From: a virus | Strand: one strand, 5' to 3' | DNA length: 49,153 bases | Virus record (IMG/VR): IMGVR_UViG_3300049739_000046 | Location: 1 to 49,153 of that record | Part shown: piece by piece, positions 6,766-17,283 of the stretch | Layout: every line of letters begins with the position of its first letter | Position numbering within the stretch: position 1 is the first letter of the stretch | Program-made: the position numbers and the translations under genes | The notes under the pieces: model-generated | Seen by the model: only the letters and a program-made list of their open reading frames with translations | The model's database searches: none | Told to the model about the DNA's origin: nothing

Positions 6766-9700
6766 CGATGTTCCAGCTACCGCCATCAGCAACTGTGATC
6801 ACAATATTGTTATTTATAGTGATAGGACCAAAACTACCACAGTTTGTTCCATTAGGAACAGTAATGTTCTCAGCAACAACTTGACTGTTTGCTTTGAAGA
6901 TACCGTAGGAGTCAATCCATTGCCTTACGCCGTTAGCGTAAAGAACGCTGGTGTTTGCTTGGTTAACGAAAGTTTGACCTTCGATGTTTGTAGATCCAAG
7001 GACATGTAAGTCGTATGTAGGATCTTGTTTCTTAACACCAACTTTGGACAATCTATAGATGTCATTGCCGTTAGAAGCTTCTGTCCATCTAGATGTTACA
7101 AACTCTTGGTTGTTCTGGAAGAACTGACCATTCAAGTTAATATCACCTTGAACATTTAATTGATAGTTTCTACTCTGGTTATTAGTTGGGTCGGTTCCAG
7201 AAGTTGCATTAGTGTTAATTGCAATTCTATTGTCACCCTTAACCAAGAATGCAGGAGTTCCATTCCAAGATTGTCCACCACCAGCAGTTGATGCAGTAAT
7301 TTCAAATGCATCACTATGTCCAATCTGGTTACCAATTCTGAAGTTTTTCTGACTGGAGGAACCTAAGAAGTACATACCAGCACCAGAGTTATCATTAGCG
7401 GAATCTAACGTAACATAATTTCTAAATCTGGATGTACCATTAACATCTAACTTAAAGCTAGAACTTGGAGTTGAAGTTGAAATACCAACTGATCCATTAT
7501 AATCAATGGTCATTGCCTCAGTTCCAACAGTTAGTGGAACCTCGTTACCACTTCTGCCAGGATCAACCATGAACGCAATGCGTCCATAAGAAGACCAAAG
7601 TGCCATTCTCTCACTGCCTCTATGGTCATAAAGTAGACCACCTCTTACAGTATCGTTATAAGTGAGTGCAAGACCAAACTGAGAATCAGCACCACTAGAA
7701 CCATCTACCCAGTTACCATTAAACTGAGCAATGTCCATTCCATGAACAGTACCATAACTGTTAAAGTTAGAAGGTCTAATTCTCAACTTAACGTATGACT
7801 CACCAGCACGGTTAGTAAATACAGTCTCGCCAATACCGATCTTATTCTCAGAAGAGTCAACGAATAATGTATAGTTATCAACGTTAAGATCAGCAGTTAA
7901 TGTTGTTGTATTGTTAACAGTTGCTGTTCCACTAACAGTGAGGTTAGAACCTGCACCAGTTAGGACAAGCGAACCAGTCATGGTATCACCAGTCTTCAGA
8001 ACGTTGAGTGATGCAGCACCAGTTAGAGATGCGGTAATTGTTCCAGCGGAGAAGTTACCAGCAGAATCACGTTGTACTGCATAACTACCAAGGTTAGCAC
8101 TACTAAATTGAATGTTACCTTCGTTCCATGCTTTCTGACCATTGATAGTAAATGCATCAGCATTTAGAACTGTCAATGCTAAAGTACCAGATCCTAAACT
8201 AGCATTACCACCAGCTGCTTCAAATTTAGCAGTATAGTGATCATCTGGAGTTGCCGATACTAACTGAGAAGATCTAAAGTAAATTGCAGGACTAGATGAT
8301 TGACCATCAGTTCTTCCAAGTCTTAGTTCACCAGATCCAGAGTTATTAACAATCTTACCAACGTCTACTGTATTACCATCTTCTAGAGTAAAGTCATCAA
8401 ATGGTTGTCTGTTAGATGCACTACCAGCAGTAAGAGCACCAACAAAGTTACCAGAGTTGAGTCTACCAATTAGAATCGTAAAGTCGTTAAAGTTATCTGC
8501 TGTATCATCGTTAGTTACAACACTATCAATAACAAAACTACCAACAGCTTGTGCGTTGGCGTTATACAAGTTGATTGGATTACCTGCAGCAAATACTCCC
8601 GTTGCAGATGTGTCGAGGATAACTCCAGAGAAGTAAATTCTGAACTTAGGATCACCAAGGAATCCTTTAACACTTACGTTATCTCTAAAGTTAGTTGCAC
8701 TAATGAATCTAGGAAGTCTATTATCAGATAAAGTTCCTTCATTAATGTTTAGAGCATTTTGATACCAAGTGCCCTGTCTATTGTCAAGTCTGTCAGCGTC
8801 AAGACCAGAGTCAAGACCATCATTCAATGATGTCCATACCTTCGCCCATGTACCGAAAGATCCAACACCAGTTCCAGATCCACGGAGATACATGTTATCA
8901 TTATCCGTGAATGCAAGTTGTCTTACACCACCAAATCCAGCATCGAAACCAGAACCACCATTTCTGAAGGTTACAGTCATGTTTCTGGTGCCACCATCAG
9001 TTAGTCCATTAGCACTATTGAAGATTGTGTTAGCAACAATACCAGAACTGAAGTTGTTAGGAGCAGGAGAAGAGGACGGGTTGTTAGTACCTGTAAGAAC
9101 ACGAATCGTGTTACCTGCTGTACCAGAAATTGCGATGTTGTAAGTTCCAGCTAATCTATCAGAAGATAGAGTACCAGCACTCATGTTACTAGCATTTAGA
9201 TAGAATGTACCTTGTACACCGTCTAGTAAGTCAGCATCAAGTCCACTATCTGCACCAGTCTTAAGTTCAACAGATCCATTTCCTGCCTGACCAAGATTGA
9301 ATTGTGATTTCTTATATCTAGAAACACCAATTGTACCGTAAAGGTCAGCAGAAATTGTAAGATCAGTAACTCTCTGAACGTCAATAGATACGTTTGCATA
9401 CTGTCTGTTGACCGTAGAAACTTTTGATTCTAGTACAAGAGAGGATCCAGCACCAATGACACCAGGAGCAGAGGTTACAGTAAAGTCTGAACTATATCCA
9501 GTACCACCATCAGTAACAGTAATTTCTGTTACAACGTTACCAGCAACAACAATATTAACCTTGAGTCCAGTTCCTGTTCCACCTGTTAGCGAAACATCAA
9601 AGTATTGACCGTTGGTGTAACCAGAACCAGCGTTAGAAATAATAACATCATCAACAAATCCACCTTGAGTGAATGTTGATTCAAATGATAGAGGAGATGC

Positions 9701-12700
9701 ACCACGCTCAAACTCAATAATTGTTCCGAGAGGAATTGTTGCATTGACTGGGTTGTTTAGAGAGATCGTAGTTAGACCTGCTGCGGTAATAACACCAGTA
9801 ATGTTTGTATTAGTCTGAATACCACTTACAGTATTCTTAACTTCATGACCAATAAGAACATCAGAGTTTGTAGTAAAGATCATCTGAGATGATCCTGTAG
9901 TACACTGAGATGCCAATCTTGCAAAGTACCTGCTTTCTGCACCTTTGAGTGACTGCATTGCTAGTGCAAAGCTAGAATCACCTCTTAAGAATGTGAAGGA
10001 GTTTGCAGATCCACCAACAGCAAGTCTGTCTGTTTCAATAACACCAGATGTAATATCGGAAGCAGCAATCTGATTGGAAGATAGTGATACCCAGTTGTTA
10101 GCATCGAAGGAAGATGTATTTACAACTCTAGTAATGTTAACTGTATTAGCAGTAGGTGATGTACTATCATCAACAGTATCAGTATCTTCTATCTTAATGT
10201 TGTTGACGATATCACCATATATTCTGCTCTCAATTAGAGCATTACCTTGTGCTTGTGTACCAGCTCCAGTAGGAGCAGCAAATGTAATATTAGGAGCAGT
10301 AGTATATCCTTTACCACCTCGGAATCCACCAAAGTCATTAATAGTAACAGTAACAACTTGACCATTAGCAATAGTACAAGTAGCAGCTGCAGAAACTGCA
10401 CCAGCTTCTGGGTTACCACCAGCAAATGTAACTACAGGAGCAACAGTATATCCAGAACCACCGTTACTAATATTAATTTGGAATACAACACCTTTTCTAT
10501 ATTCAGTTGATTGAATGCGTCCAGTAGTTAAACTACCAGTAAGGATGTCACCGATGGTGAATGTTAAAGCAGGATCTGGGTTAAATCCAAGGAACAGACT
10601 ATCATTATCATTGTTTAGAATGAATGATGTTGATGTATCCTGTTGAATTGCAATGTCACCAGCAAGTGCTCCTTCTAGTGCAGTTCTTTCTGTTTGGTTT
10701 GCAACAGTGAAGACACTGAATGGTCTGAGTGCTGGAATCTGATCAATAGAGATCTTACCAGAATCAGTAAGTTCAACCAATGCTCTAGGAACAGCGTTCG
10801 TAGAATATGGTTTGTTGATGTAAGGTCCTAAAGCATTAGTGATATAATCTTTAACTGCCTTTTGTGTAGGTAGTTTAGAATCACTAGAGTTAGCACCACC
10901 AAGTGTGTTGGATGCGTCAAAACCAGTAACAACAACGTCACCACCTTTCAGTTTCAAGAATTCAACTTCAGAGATCGTAACCGTACCAGTGAAGGTAATG
11001 TTACCAGTTCTGTTTTCGATTCTAGCGAAAGTACCAACCTTAAAGTCACCAAGTTCATCAGTACCAGAAACATATACACGACCGTAGTTTTCAGATACCT
11101 GTTCGTATGCTTCGACTTTAGTACCACCGTTCTCAGGAAGAGCTAGGTAGTTAGTTCCTGAACCCGCAAATTCCCACGTATGAGAAGAAGAGTTAACAAT
11201 CGATGGTCTGTGTAAGTTAATTGTTTTACCAGACAGAATACTGGTAGATACTGCCTGACCAGTTGCTATATCTGTAAGATCCATGGCACCACCTGTGCCA
11301 TCATCAATAGTTAATTGTGCAGAGAAAGGAGGACCAACTGTAACTCCAGCTACAACATCAACAAAGTATTCAATATCTACATTAGTGTTTCTATATCCAT
11401 CAATCTTAACAACATAATGCTCTAATGGTTCTCTACCAAGTCCACTAAGTGTTAGGATAGTTCTACCAGTAGGAGTAGAAGAAACATTTGAAATCGTTGC
11501 AATATCAAATGCATATGGGTCCTTACGGAAACCTATACCTCTTAATGCAAATGTACCAAAGTTGGTAGCAGAGTTAGTGATTGAGCAGTAACCACCAGAT
11601 TCAGCAAGAACACCATCAGCACAGAAGATAACGAAGACAGAAACTAACTGAGTATAACCATCGTTGATAACCTTATATCCTGTACCACCAAAAGATACAA
11701 TCGTGAATGCAGATGCAACCATCGACTTACCCTGATTGGGGAAGGATGCTGTTCCGTCTAACTCAAGACCAGGGAATGGGCAGTTGGGTTGCTTAACCTT
11801 GGCACCATCAACCTCAGCACCGCCACCACCTAGGAAGGAGATAACAGATGCGTTCTGGGTGTATGGAGATGCCTCGATAATTGGATAGTCATCGTAATCA
11901 CCACGAATTGCTAGTCTGTTGTTATTAGCATCAGAAACAAAGTTATCTGGATACGAAATAATTTGTGAAGTATCATATAGAGAATTGCTAGTTCTAGATG
12001 TAGCACCAGAAAGAACTGTTCCATCTAAGATATCTTCAAAAAGATCCATAGATGTATTGATGGAAGAAGCAACGTTAGAACATTGTGAAGTTTGTCCCGT
12101 GCTGTATACAAGTACAGAGTTGTTAGTTGTTCTAACAAATGTATGTGCAGATTGTGGTAAATGCTTGAGGCAATTAGTTGCAGCAGTTACGAATGTATGT
12201 GCAGATTGTGAAATCTGAGTAATTGATCCTGCAGCACCACTTACAAAAGTATGTGCTTCACCAGAAGCAGCACCACCAGCTCCTACGTTAACTGTAACAG
12301 TTCCAGTTTGTCTCTCGATACCATTAGCTAATGCACTTACAAAAGCATGTGTGCCTGTGTAAGAGGAAAGACCAGTATTAATTTCAAAAGTATCGGTAGT
12401 TACATTACTAATTTGTACCCATTTGTTACTCAACTTATCATAGTTGGCACGAGGATATGTTTTGTTTACTGAATTTCCATCCAGATCACAAGTAAAAGTT
12501 AGACTATCGTTAGCAATTTTTACATAATCTCCATTTGCAAAATTATGTCCAGCACTTGTTATAACTAACTTTCCACTAGATGCTGTGTAGACAGCATTGG
12601 TAGCTGTATGTTGACTAGAAGAAACTGCTGTGATATTTAAAGATGCACCTGAAGCGGGGTCAGATGGTCTTGGATATGTTTCTACAGTTGTATTACCATC

Positions 12701-15700
12701 ACCATTATAGTCACATGTAAATGCTAGAGAATTATCTAGAATTACAATTCCTTTATTAACATCAAGACCATGCTGAGTTCCAAGTTCTAGAACTAATTCA
12801 CCAGTAGATGCATTGTAGGTAGTTCCTGTTTGTGCAGTAAGTAATTTATTTGCAGGAGATACACCTACGTTTAATGTAATAGTTGTATCACTTACACTAT
12901 CGATAGGTATAGATCTCAATGCGTATGGGTCATGACCTGCTCTTGGATATGTTTTAGTAGCAGTATTTCCATCCATCGTACATGTGAACGATAGACTATC
13001 AGTATCAAGTACAACACCTTCACCAATACTAAGTCCATGACCAGTACCAATAGTTAGAACCAGAGCACCTGTAGCAGGATCATAAGTTGCATCACTTGGA
13101 GTCCACTGTTGATCAGGACCAGATACGCCAACATTAATTGTAAATGTATCTGCAGATGTTGATGTTACTGCCAGAGCATTGCCATATGCAGTTTGACCAG
13201 ATTGAGGTAAACTATGCTCAGTGGCATTACCGTCCATTGCACATGTAAATGTGAATGATTCTGGAGAAAGACTAATACTATTACTTGTAGTAACACTATG
13301 ACCTGTCACAGTCATTGTGAAATCACCATTAGCAGGATTATAGGTAGCTGTTGATGGTGTATGCTGTGCTATTGGAGCGCCTGCATTTGGATCTGGAAGA
13401 ATATTCCAATCTTCAAATCTTGGAATAGGTGAAGTTAGTACAGTAGGATTGTAAACAATAATAGTTCCATCTGTTACTGCACTTACAAATGAATGTGATG
13501 AACCAGAAGCAGCTCCTGCATTACCAACGTTACAAGTAACTGTGGTGACACCACCAGAAGATTGAACATTAGTGATGGCATGACTCTTGCCATAATTATC
13601 ATCAGTTTTTAATGGACTTGAGTGTGTTCCAGTAACACTGTTATATGTACATTGGAAGGCAATTGCTTCTTCTTTAAATGCAATTCTATCTCCTACATTA
13701 GGAGCAATGAGAGGATCAGGGAAGATTACCTCTAATGCACCAGTAGAAGCATTGTATGTTGCGTTAGTTGGAGTGAGATCAACATATGATCCATCAGTCC
13801 AGTTACGCATTGCTGCGATAGCATATGTTTTAGCTCTTTGATATGCAAAGATAGTTTCTGCTCTTTGTGCTTCTGGAATGCCAGTTAAAGCAGTTTGTGT
13901 AAAGTAAGATTCGGCAGCTATAACAATATTCTCATTACCACCAAATGTTAAATCTTTTGCTAGATTACTTAACGTAATACCAAGATCTCTTTTACATTTT
14001 CTTTCGTTTGTGTTATCAAGTGAGAATAATGGAAACTGACCTAATGTATCACGTAATGCTTGATCAGCAATTAGATACTTATTTCTTTCAATTAAGTATG
14101 CAGCATCCAGATAAGTTCCATTTTGATTCTTGGTAATAAGATCAACCCAAAGGAATGATAAAGTATCAATTGCAGATTTAACATCAGCACAAGCTGGAGT
14201 ACCCGCAGTTGCTGTGATGACTGTATCATCAAAGTATCTTGTTACAGAAGAATATACAGGAGAATAAATTGGATCTGATGGAGTACCGTCACCAGTTCTC
14301 CAGTTTCTCATTGCAAGGATACAAAGTTCTCGTGCATATTCAATCGCACGGAAGTTTTGAACAATTTCATCCTTGATGTATGCAATATCACCACCAAGAA
14401 TATACTTCTTAGCTGCTTCAATAATGTTGAAGTTTGAACCAAATTCTAAATCTCTTACTAGAGCATTAACAAAGTGAATAACGTCTTGGCGGCATTGCTC
14501 ATCACCGTCACTTCCTGTGTTATCTCCACTAGTTGGGGAACTATAAGAAGGGTAAGTTTTTTGACCAGCATCACAGGATAGTAGAATGTCTGCTAACTTA
14601 ATGGTATCATCTTCTACTAAAGTTGATAAAGCAGAATCTACTGTGATAGTTGCATAACCTGTTATGATATTATCGTAACTAAAGTTAGTAATATTTACAG
14701 TTGTATTTTCAAATTTAACTGTACCACCAGAAACATAAGTATGAGTTACTGGAGTCTGACCTAAGAATACTTTAAATGTATCTCCACCACCAGTGATTTC
14801 AGATACCTGATAATAGTCTTTAGCAAATTGTCTATTGATTCTTCCTACAACTTCATCTGCAATAAACTCTCTGTTATTACGTAGGAATACACAAGCATCT
14901 TGGAATCTTCTTTCTACAGGAGTAGATAGAGGGAATGTGTTTGGTGAGTTTAGTAGTGATAGAGTAATTACTTTTGAAAAACTCTTAACAGTTGCAAATT
15001 GACCAGGATCTAAGTTAGCATCTGTGATAGATGGAACTTTTTTAGGAATTACAAATCTTCTGCAGCGACCATCTGCATCTTCTAAGACTTTATAAATTCT
15101 TTGCTTACCATTTAGAAGTGATAAGTCAGGGTTTGAAGTAGGAAGATTTTCAATTAAAATTTCCTGACCTTCTTTAAACTCGTGAGTATTTGTTCTACCA
15201 ACTAGTGCGTTAGTATAGAAGACAACACCACCAAGATCTTCTGCATTACCAAACTGAGCATTTTGGAAACCACCTGTTGTAATACTTGGATCTCCTTGTA
15301 AAGAGAAATCAAGTCTAGAAATAGGTAGAGTTGTGGTGTAATCTTCATCTACTGCTACAACCTCACCTTCTGCTCGAATTGATTTAATAGCAGTAGTGTC
15401 AATATTTTCAGTTTGTGCAGTAGCTTGATTGATTGCATATGTACCACCAACACCAGTTGCATCCCATGTGGGAGCATTTAGAATTGGGAAGAATGTTACA
15501 TCCCAAATATTACTTGCAGATTGCGTAGAATCAATCGCAGAAACTTCATAGAATCCTGTAAAAGCATTACCTGTGGATGGTGTTCCTACTAATTGTACTA
15601 CTGTACCACCAGGAATAGTTCCAGTTGGATCTTGTGTAAATCGTAAAGTGTTTGGTCCCTGTTGACCAGTAATAGCAAGGTTGATAGCACTACCTGCACC

Positions 15701-17239
15701 AGCAGATGTGATATATGAGAATTGCTCACCTTCAACAAAGGAACCAGATTGTAATTGGACATCAATTGTACCATTTACATATGCACTAGCACCTATTGTA
15801 GTTGCAAATTTAACGTCAAATATTTTTGCTCTAGAACCAGTGTTAACACCTTTTACAATTAAACCAGATACTAATGTAGCAAGACCTGTATTGTTTTGGA
15901 AAGAAACACGGAACTGCTGTGGTCCAAAAATTTGATGACCAACTGGGAATGATGTACCAAAATCACCATTAGCTTCTCTGTCAACGATAACTCTTTGCTT
16001 ATCGTCAAAGACCATAGCAAAATCCCAAGTAGCAACTGCATCGCCATTGGAATCAATTTGGTCACGATAAGTAACACCAATTACATAGTTCTTATCACCA
16101 AACTTAACAATGTGTTTGCCAGGATTAGCAGGACGAATGATGACCAAACGTAGGTTATCACCAACGATGGAAGAATCGGGTGGTAGTGAAATTGGGTTAT
16201 CTTCTACATAATCACCACCAGATACAATAATAGTTTCTTTAACACCAGGCGTTTTCCATGCCTCTTGTGCTGCTTTTTTAATTGTTCTAACAGGGTTTAC
16301 AGCAGATCGACCATCATTAAGGTCAGAACCAATCTGTTGTGAAACGTAAATACGACCACCAACGTCATTCGTTGCTAGGTTGAGGACGTATTCTGTAGTA
16401 GCAATCTTGTCTGATCTATCACCCAATAGAGGTGTAATAGATCTTGGGAATACACCAGAGTCTCCAGTATCATTATATCTAAACTCATTTGGATCGTTGA
16501 CGCGGAAACCAATGTGTTTGAAGTCAACATCACCGTTTTTGATGATACCATCAACGTGTTCTGGAGCTTCAGAACCAGTTTGACCAGTATTTAATGCTTG
16601 ATAAACATTAGCTCCAAAATATCTGTAAGAATCTTTTTGTAGAATAACATTAGCAGACCATAAAATGCCTGTGTTATTCATGTAATTCTTCAGGTTTGGA
16701 CCCCTGAAGTTAGCATCTGGAGTAATAAAGTTGTCAATATCTAGGTTTAGAATTCTTGCCGTATCAGAAATGATAGACGTAGATGTTCTAATAGCACCAT
16801 TAATATCAAGTTCATAATCAACAGTATCAAGGAAAGCAGTAGCAGTAGCACCAGAACCACCACCTTCAGAAATAGTAACAATTGGAGCAATGGTATATCC
16901 GCTGCCAGGATTATTAACAGCAATTGTAGTTACTTTGCCATTAAAAGTAAATGCGGAAGCAAGAGCTTGTATACCACCAGCAGCATTAGGAGGTCCGATA
17001 GTTACTGTTGGGTTTACAGTAAATCCACTACCTGCAGTGTCGAGAACGATATTATTAACTCTTTGCCCAGTTCGGTTAATACCGACACGGGGTAATTGCG
17101 TAGTAGAGTCTAACTCAGTTCGCAAGACTTCTTTTTCGTCTGCTCCTGTGCCAACTCTAATCGTGGCTTCATTATCACCGATAAGTTTAGGATTTACGCC
17201 CCTAATCTTTTCTTTATCGGAATTAATATGAAAACTCAT
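6761..17239 (-). CDS. Giant multi-domain tail fibre protein (3,492 residues)
   Basis: One unbroken frame of 3,492 codons. Order of parts: an N-terminal region with GSGY-type repeats (residues about 60-130); a pectin-lyase-like beta-helix opening IYVSQQIGSDLNDGRSAVNP near residue 296; a long insertion holding two helical modules (about residues 910-1155) and five or so repeats of about 75 residues with a TYN...FTCxxDG pattern (about 1155-1635); a return to beta-helix (YTQLVSVFVIFCADG); further GSGY repeats; several fibre segments of the LDADLLDGVQGTFYLNA type; and a C-terminal tip PNGTNCGSFGPITINNNIVI followed by a VADGGSW ending. No S74 chaperone domain is seen. This is a virion fibre by sequence style and place. 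A late box GCTAAATA lies 36 bases upstream. Receptor binding is inferred. Confidence 0.85.
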   Translation of the reverse strand: MSFHINSDKEKIRGVNPKLIGDNEATIRVGTGADEKEVLRTELDSTTQLPRVGINRTGQRVNNIVLDTAGSGFTVNPTVTIGPPNAAGGIQALASAFTFNGKVTTIAVNNPGSGYTIAPIVTISEGGGSGATATAFLDTVDYELDINGAIRTSTSIISDTARILNLDIDNFITPDANFRGPNLKNYMNNTGILWSANVILQKDSYRYFGANVYQALNTGQTGSEAPEHVDGIIKNGDVDFKHIGFRVNDPNEFRYNDTGDSGVFPRSITPLLGDRSDKIATTEYVLNLATNDVGGRIYVSQQIGSDLNDGRSAVNPVRTIKKAAQEAWKTPGVKETIIVSGGDYVEDNPISLPPDSSIVGDNLRLVIIRPANPGKHIVKFGDKNYVIGVTYRDQIDSNGDAVATWDFAMVFDDKQRVIVDREANGDFGTSFPVGHQIFGPQQFRVSFQNNTGLATLVSGLIVKGVNTGSRAKIFDVKFATTIGASAYVNGTIDVQLQSGSFVEGEQFSYITSAGAGSAINLAITGQQGPNTLRFTQDPTGTIPGGTVVQLVGTPSTGNAFTGFYEVSAIDSTQSASNIWDVTFFPILNAPTWDATGVGGTYAINQATAQTENIDTTAIKSIRAEGEVVAVDEDYTTTLPISRLDFSLQGDPSITTGGFQNAQFGNAEDLGGVVFYTNALVGRTNTHEFKEGQEILIENLPTSNPDLSLLNGKQRIYKVLEDADGRCRRFVIPKKVPSITDANLDPGQFATVKSFSKVITLSLLNSPNTFPLSTPVERRFQDACVFLRNNREFIADEVVGRINRQFAKDYYQVSEITGGGDTFKVFLGQTPVTHTYVSGGTVKFENTTVNITNFSYDNIITGYATITVDSALSTLVEDDTIKLADILLSCDAGQKTYPSYSSPTSGDNTGSDGDEQCRQDVIHFVNALVRDLEFGSNFNIIEAAKKYILGGDIAYIKDEIVQNFRAIEYARELCILAMRNWRTGDGTPSDPIYSPVYSSVTRYFDDTVITATAGTPACADVKSAIDTLSFLWVDLITKNQNGTYLDAAYLIERNKYLIADQALRDTLGQFPLFSLDNTNERKCKRDLGITLSNLAKDLTFGGNENIVIAAESYFTQTALTGIPEAQRAETIFAYQRAKTYAIAAMRNWTDGSYVDLTPTNATYNASTGALEVIFPDPLIAPNVGDRIAFKEEAIAFQCTYNSVTGTHSSPLKTDDNYGKSHAITNVQSSGGVTTVTCNVGNAGAASGSSHSFVSAVTDGTIIVYNPTVLTSPIPRFEDWNILPDPNAGAPIAQHTPSTATYNPANGDFTMTVTGHSVTTSNSISLSPESFTFTCAMDGNATEHSLPQSGQTAYGNALAVTSTSADTFTINVGVSGPDQQWTPSDATYDPATGALVLTIGTGHGLSIGEGVVLDTDSLSFTCTMDGNTATKTYPRAGHDPYALRSIPIDSVSDTTITLNVGVSPANKLLTAQTGTTYNASTGELVLELGTQHGLDVNKGIVILDNSLAFTCDYNGDGNTTVETYPRPSDPASGASLNITAVSSSQHTATNAVYTASSGKLVITSAGHNFANGDYVKIANDSLTFTCDLDGNSVNKTYPRANYDKLSNKWVQISNVTTDTFEINTGLSSYTGTHAFVSALANGIERQTGTVTVNVGAGGAASGEAHTFVSGAAGSITQISQSAHTFVTAATNCLKHLPQSAHTFVRTTNNSVLVYSTGQTSQCSNVASSINTSMDLFEDILDGTVLSGATSRTSNSLYDTSQIISYPDNFVSDANNNRLAIRGDYDDYPIIEASPYTQNASVISFLGGGGAEVDGAKVKQPNCPFPGLELDGTASFPNQGKSMVASAFTIVSFGGTGYKVINDGYTQLVSVFVIFCADGVLAESGGYCSITNSATNFGTFALRGIGFRKDPYAFDIATISNVSSTPTGRTILTLSGLGREPLEHYVVKIDGYRNTNVDIEYFVDVVAGVTVGPPFSAQLTIDDGTGGAMDLTDIATGQAVSTSILSGKTINLHRPSIVNSSSHTWEFAGSGTNYLALPENGGTKVEAYEQVSENYGRVYVSGTDELGDFKVGTFARIENRTGNITFTGTVTISEVEFLKLKGGDVVVTGFDASNTLGGANSSDSKLPTQKAVKDYITNALGPYINKPYSTNAVPRALVELTDSGKISIDQIPALRPFSVFTVANQTERTALEGALAGDIAIQQDTSTSFILNNDNDSLFLGFNPDPALTFTIGDILTGSLTTGRIQSTEYRKGVVFQINISNGGSGYTVAPVVTFAGGNPEAGAVSAAATCTIANGQVVTVTINDFGGFRGGKGYTTAPNITFAAPTGAGTQAQGNALIESRIYGDIVNNIKIEDTDTVDDSTSPTANTVNITRVVNTSSFDANNWVSLSSNQIAASDITSGVIETDRLAVGGSANSFTFLRGDSSFALAMQSLKGAESRYFARLASQCTTGSSQMIFTTNSDVLIGHEVKNTVSGIQTNTNITGVITAAGLTTISLNNPVNATIPLGTIIEFERGASPLSFESTFTQGGFVDDVIISNAGSGYTNGQYFDVSLTGGTGTGLKVNIVVAGNVVTEITVTDGGTGYSSDFTVTSAPGVIGAGSSLVLESKVSTVNRQYANVSIDVQRVTDLTISADLYGTIGVSRYKKSQFNLGQAGNGSVELKTGADSGLDADLLDGVQGTFYLNASNMSAGTLSSDRLAGTYNIAISGTAGNTIRVLTGTNNPSSSPAPNNFSSGIVANTIFNSANGLTDGGTRNMTVTFRNGGSGFDAGFGGVRQLAFTDNDNMYLRGSGTGVGSFGTWAKVWTSLNDGLDSGLDADRLDNRQGTWYQNALNINEGTLSDNRLPRFISATNFRDNVSVKGFLGDPKFRIYFSGVILDTSATGVFAAGNPINLYNANAQAVGSFVIDSVVTNDDTADNFNDFTILIGRLNSGNFVGALTAGSASNRQPFDDFTLEDGNTVDVGKIVNNSGSGELRLGRTDGQSSSPAIYFRSSQLVSATPDDHYTAKFEAAGGNASLGSGTLALTVLNADAFTINGQKAWNEGNIQFSSANLGSYAVQRDSAGNFSAGTITASLTGAASLNVLKTGDTMTGSLVLTGAGSNLTVSGTATVNNTTTLTADLNVDNYTLFVDSSENKIGIGETVFTNRAGESYVKLRIRPSNFNSYGTVHGMDIAQFNGNWVDGSSGADSQFGLALTYNDTVRGGLLYDHRGSERMALWSSYGRIAFMVDPGRSGNEVPLTVGTEAMTIDYNGSVGISTSTPSSSFKLDVNGTSRFRNYVTLDSANDNSGAGMYFLGSSSQKNFRIGNQIGHSDAFEITASTAGGGQSWNGTPAFLVKGDNRIAINTNATSGTDPTNNQSRNYQLNVQGDINLNGQFFQNNQEFVTSRWTEASNGNDIYRLSKVGVKKQDPTYDLHVLGSTNIEGQTFVNQANTSVLYANGVRQWIDSYGIFKANSQVVAENITVPNGTNCGSFGPITINNNIVITVADGGSWNIV
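9425..10470 (-). repeat. GSGY-type protein repeats in the giant fibre
   Basis: The coding strand specifies at least four GSGY-type units here, such as NAGSGYTNGQYFDVSLTGG and SNGGSGYTVAPVVTFAGG. Each is a short beta unit with a GxGYT turn, a PxV strand and a Gly-rich GxGAxA stretch. The same type occurs in four other genes of the window. Confidence 0.7.
12138..12210 (-). repeat. 19-base direct repeat within the fibre gene
   Basis: AATGTATGTGCAGATTGTG occurs on the plus strand at 12138-12156 and 12192-12210, 54 bases apart, which keeps the reading frame. On the coding strand it gives SAHTF-type units (QSAHTFV twice). It looks like a recent in-frame duplication at the worn end of the 75-residue repeats. 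Confidence 0.8.
12330..13777 (-). repeat. About five 75-residue tandem protein repeats
   Basis: The encoded segment repeats a unit with TYNASTGxLVL at its start, GHGLSxGxxV in the middle, then SLxFTCxxDGNxxxKTYPR, and a closing TITLNVG-like strand. Five copies are clear, for example DATYDPATGALVLTIGTGHG and GTTYNASTGELVLELGTQHG. The copies have diverged, so they are old. They lengthen the fibre and sit inside an interrupted beta-helix. Confidence 0.75.
13780..14520 (-). repeat. Two helical FGGN/AMRNW modules in the giant fibre
   Basis: Two copies (about 14260-14520 and 13780-14110) of a helical unit with the pattern RD...L...DLxFGGNxxIxxAAxxY, then E or Q YARxxA and AMRNW. Examples are VRDLEFGSNFNIIEAAKKY and AKDLTFGGNENIVIAAESY. 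The same unit occurs twice in the gene at the gp7 position. Confidence 0.75.
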
Positions 17240-17274
17240 GGTGTTCCCGTGCTTTTGACTTTTTTCCTATTCTA

Positions 17275-17282
17275 TATTTAGC
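17275..17282 (-). promoter_or_regulatory. Late promoter box GCTAAATA
   Basis: GCTAAATA on the minus strand, 36 bases before the ATG at 17239 of the giant fibre gene, one base past the TGA stop of the gene before it. It resembles the T4 late core TATAAATA. Confidence 0.5.
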
Positions 17283-17283
17283 A

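Noticed and set aside
9408-12218. Several plus-strand frames of 60-124 codons opposite the giant fibre gene
   Set aside because: They are Pro/Val/Ser-rich mirror images of Gly/Thr-rich repeats on the minus strand, with no start signals.
12330-13777. Repeat array as a possible CRISPR
   Set aside because: Repeats are in frame, diverged and about 225 bases long, with no constant short repeat and unique spacers.
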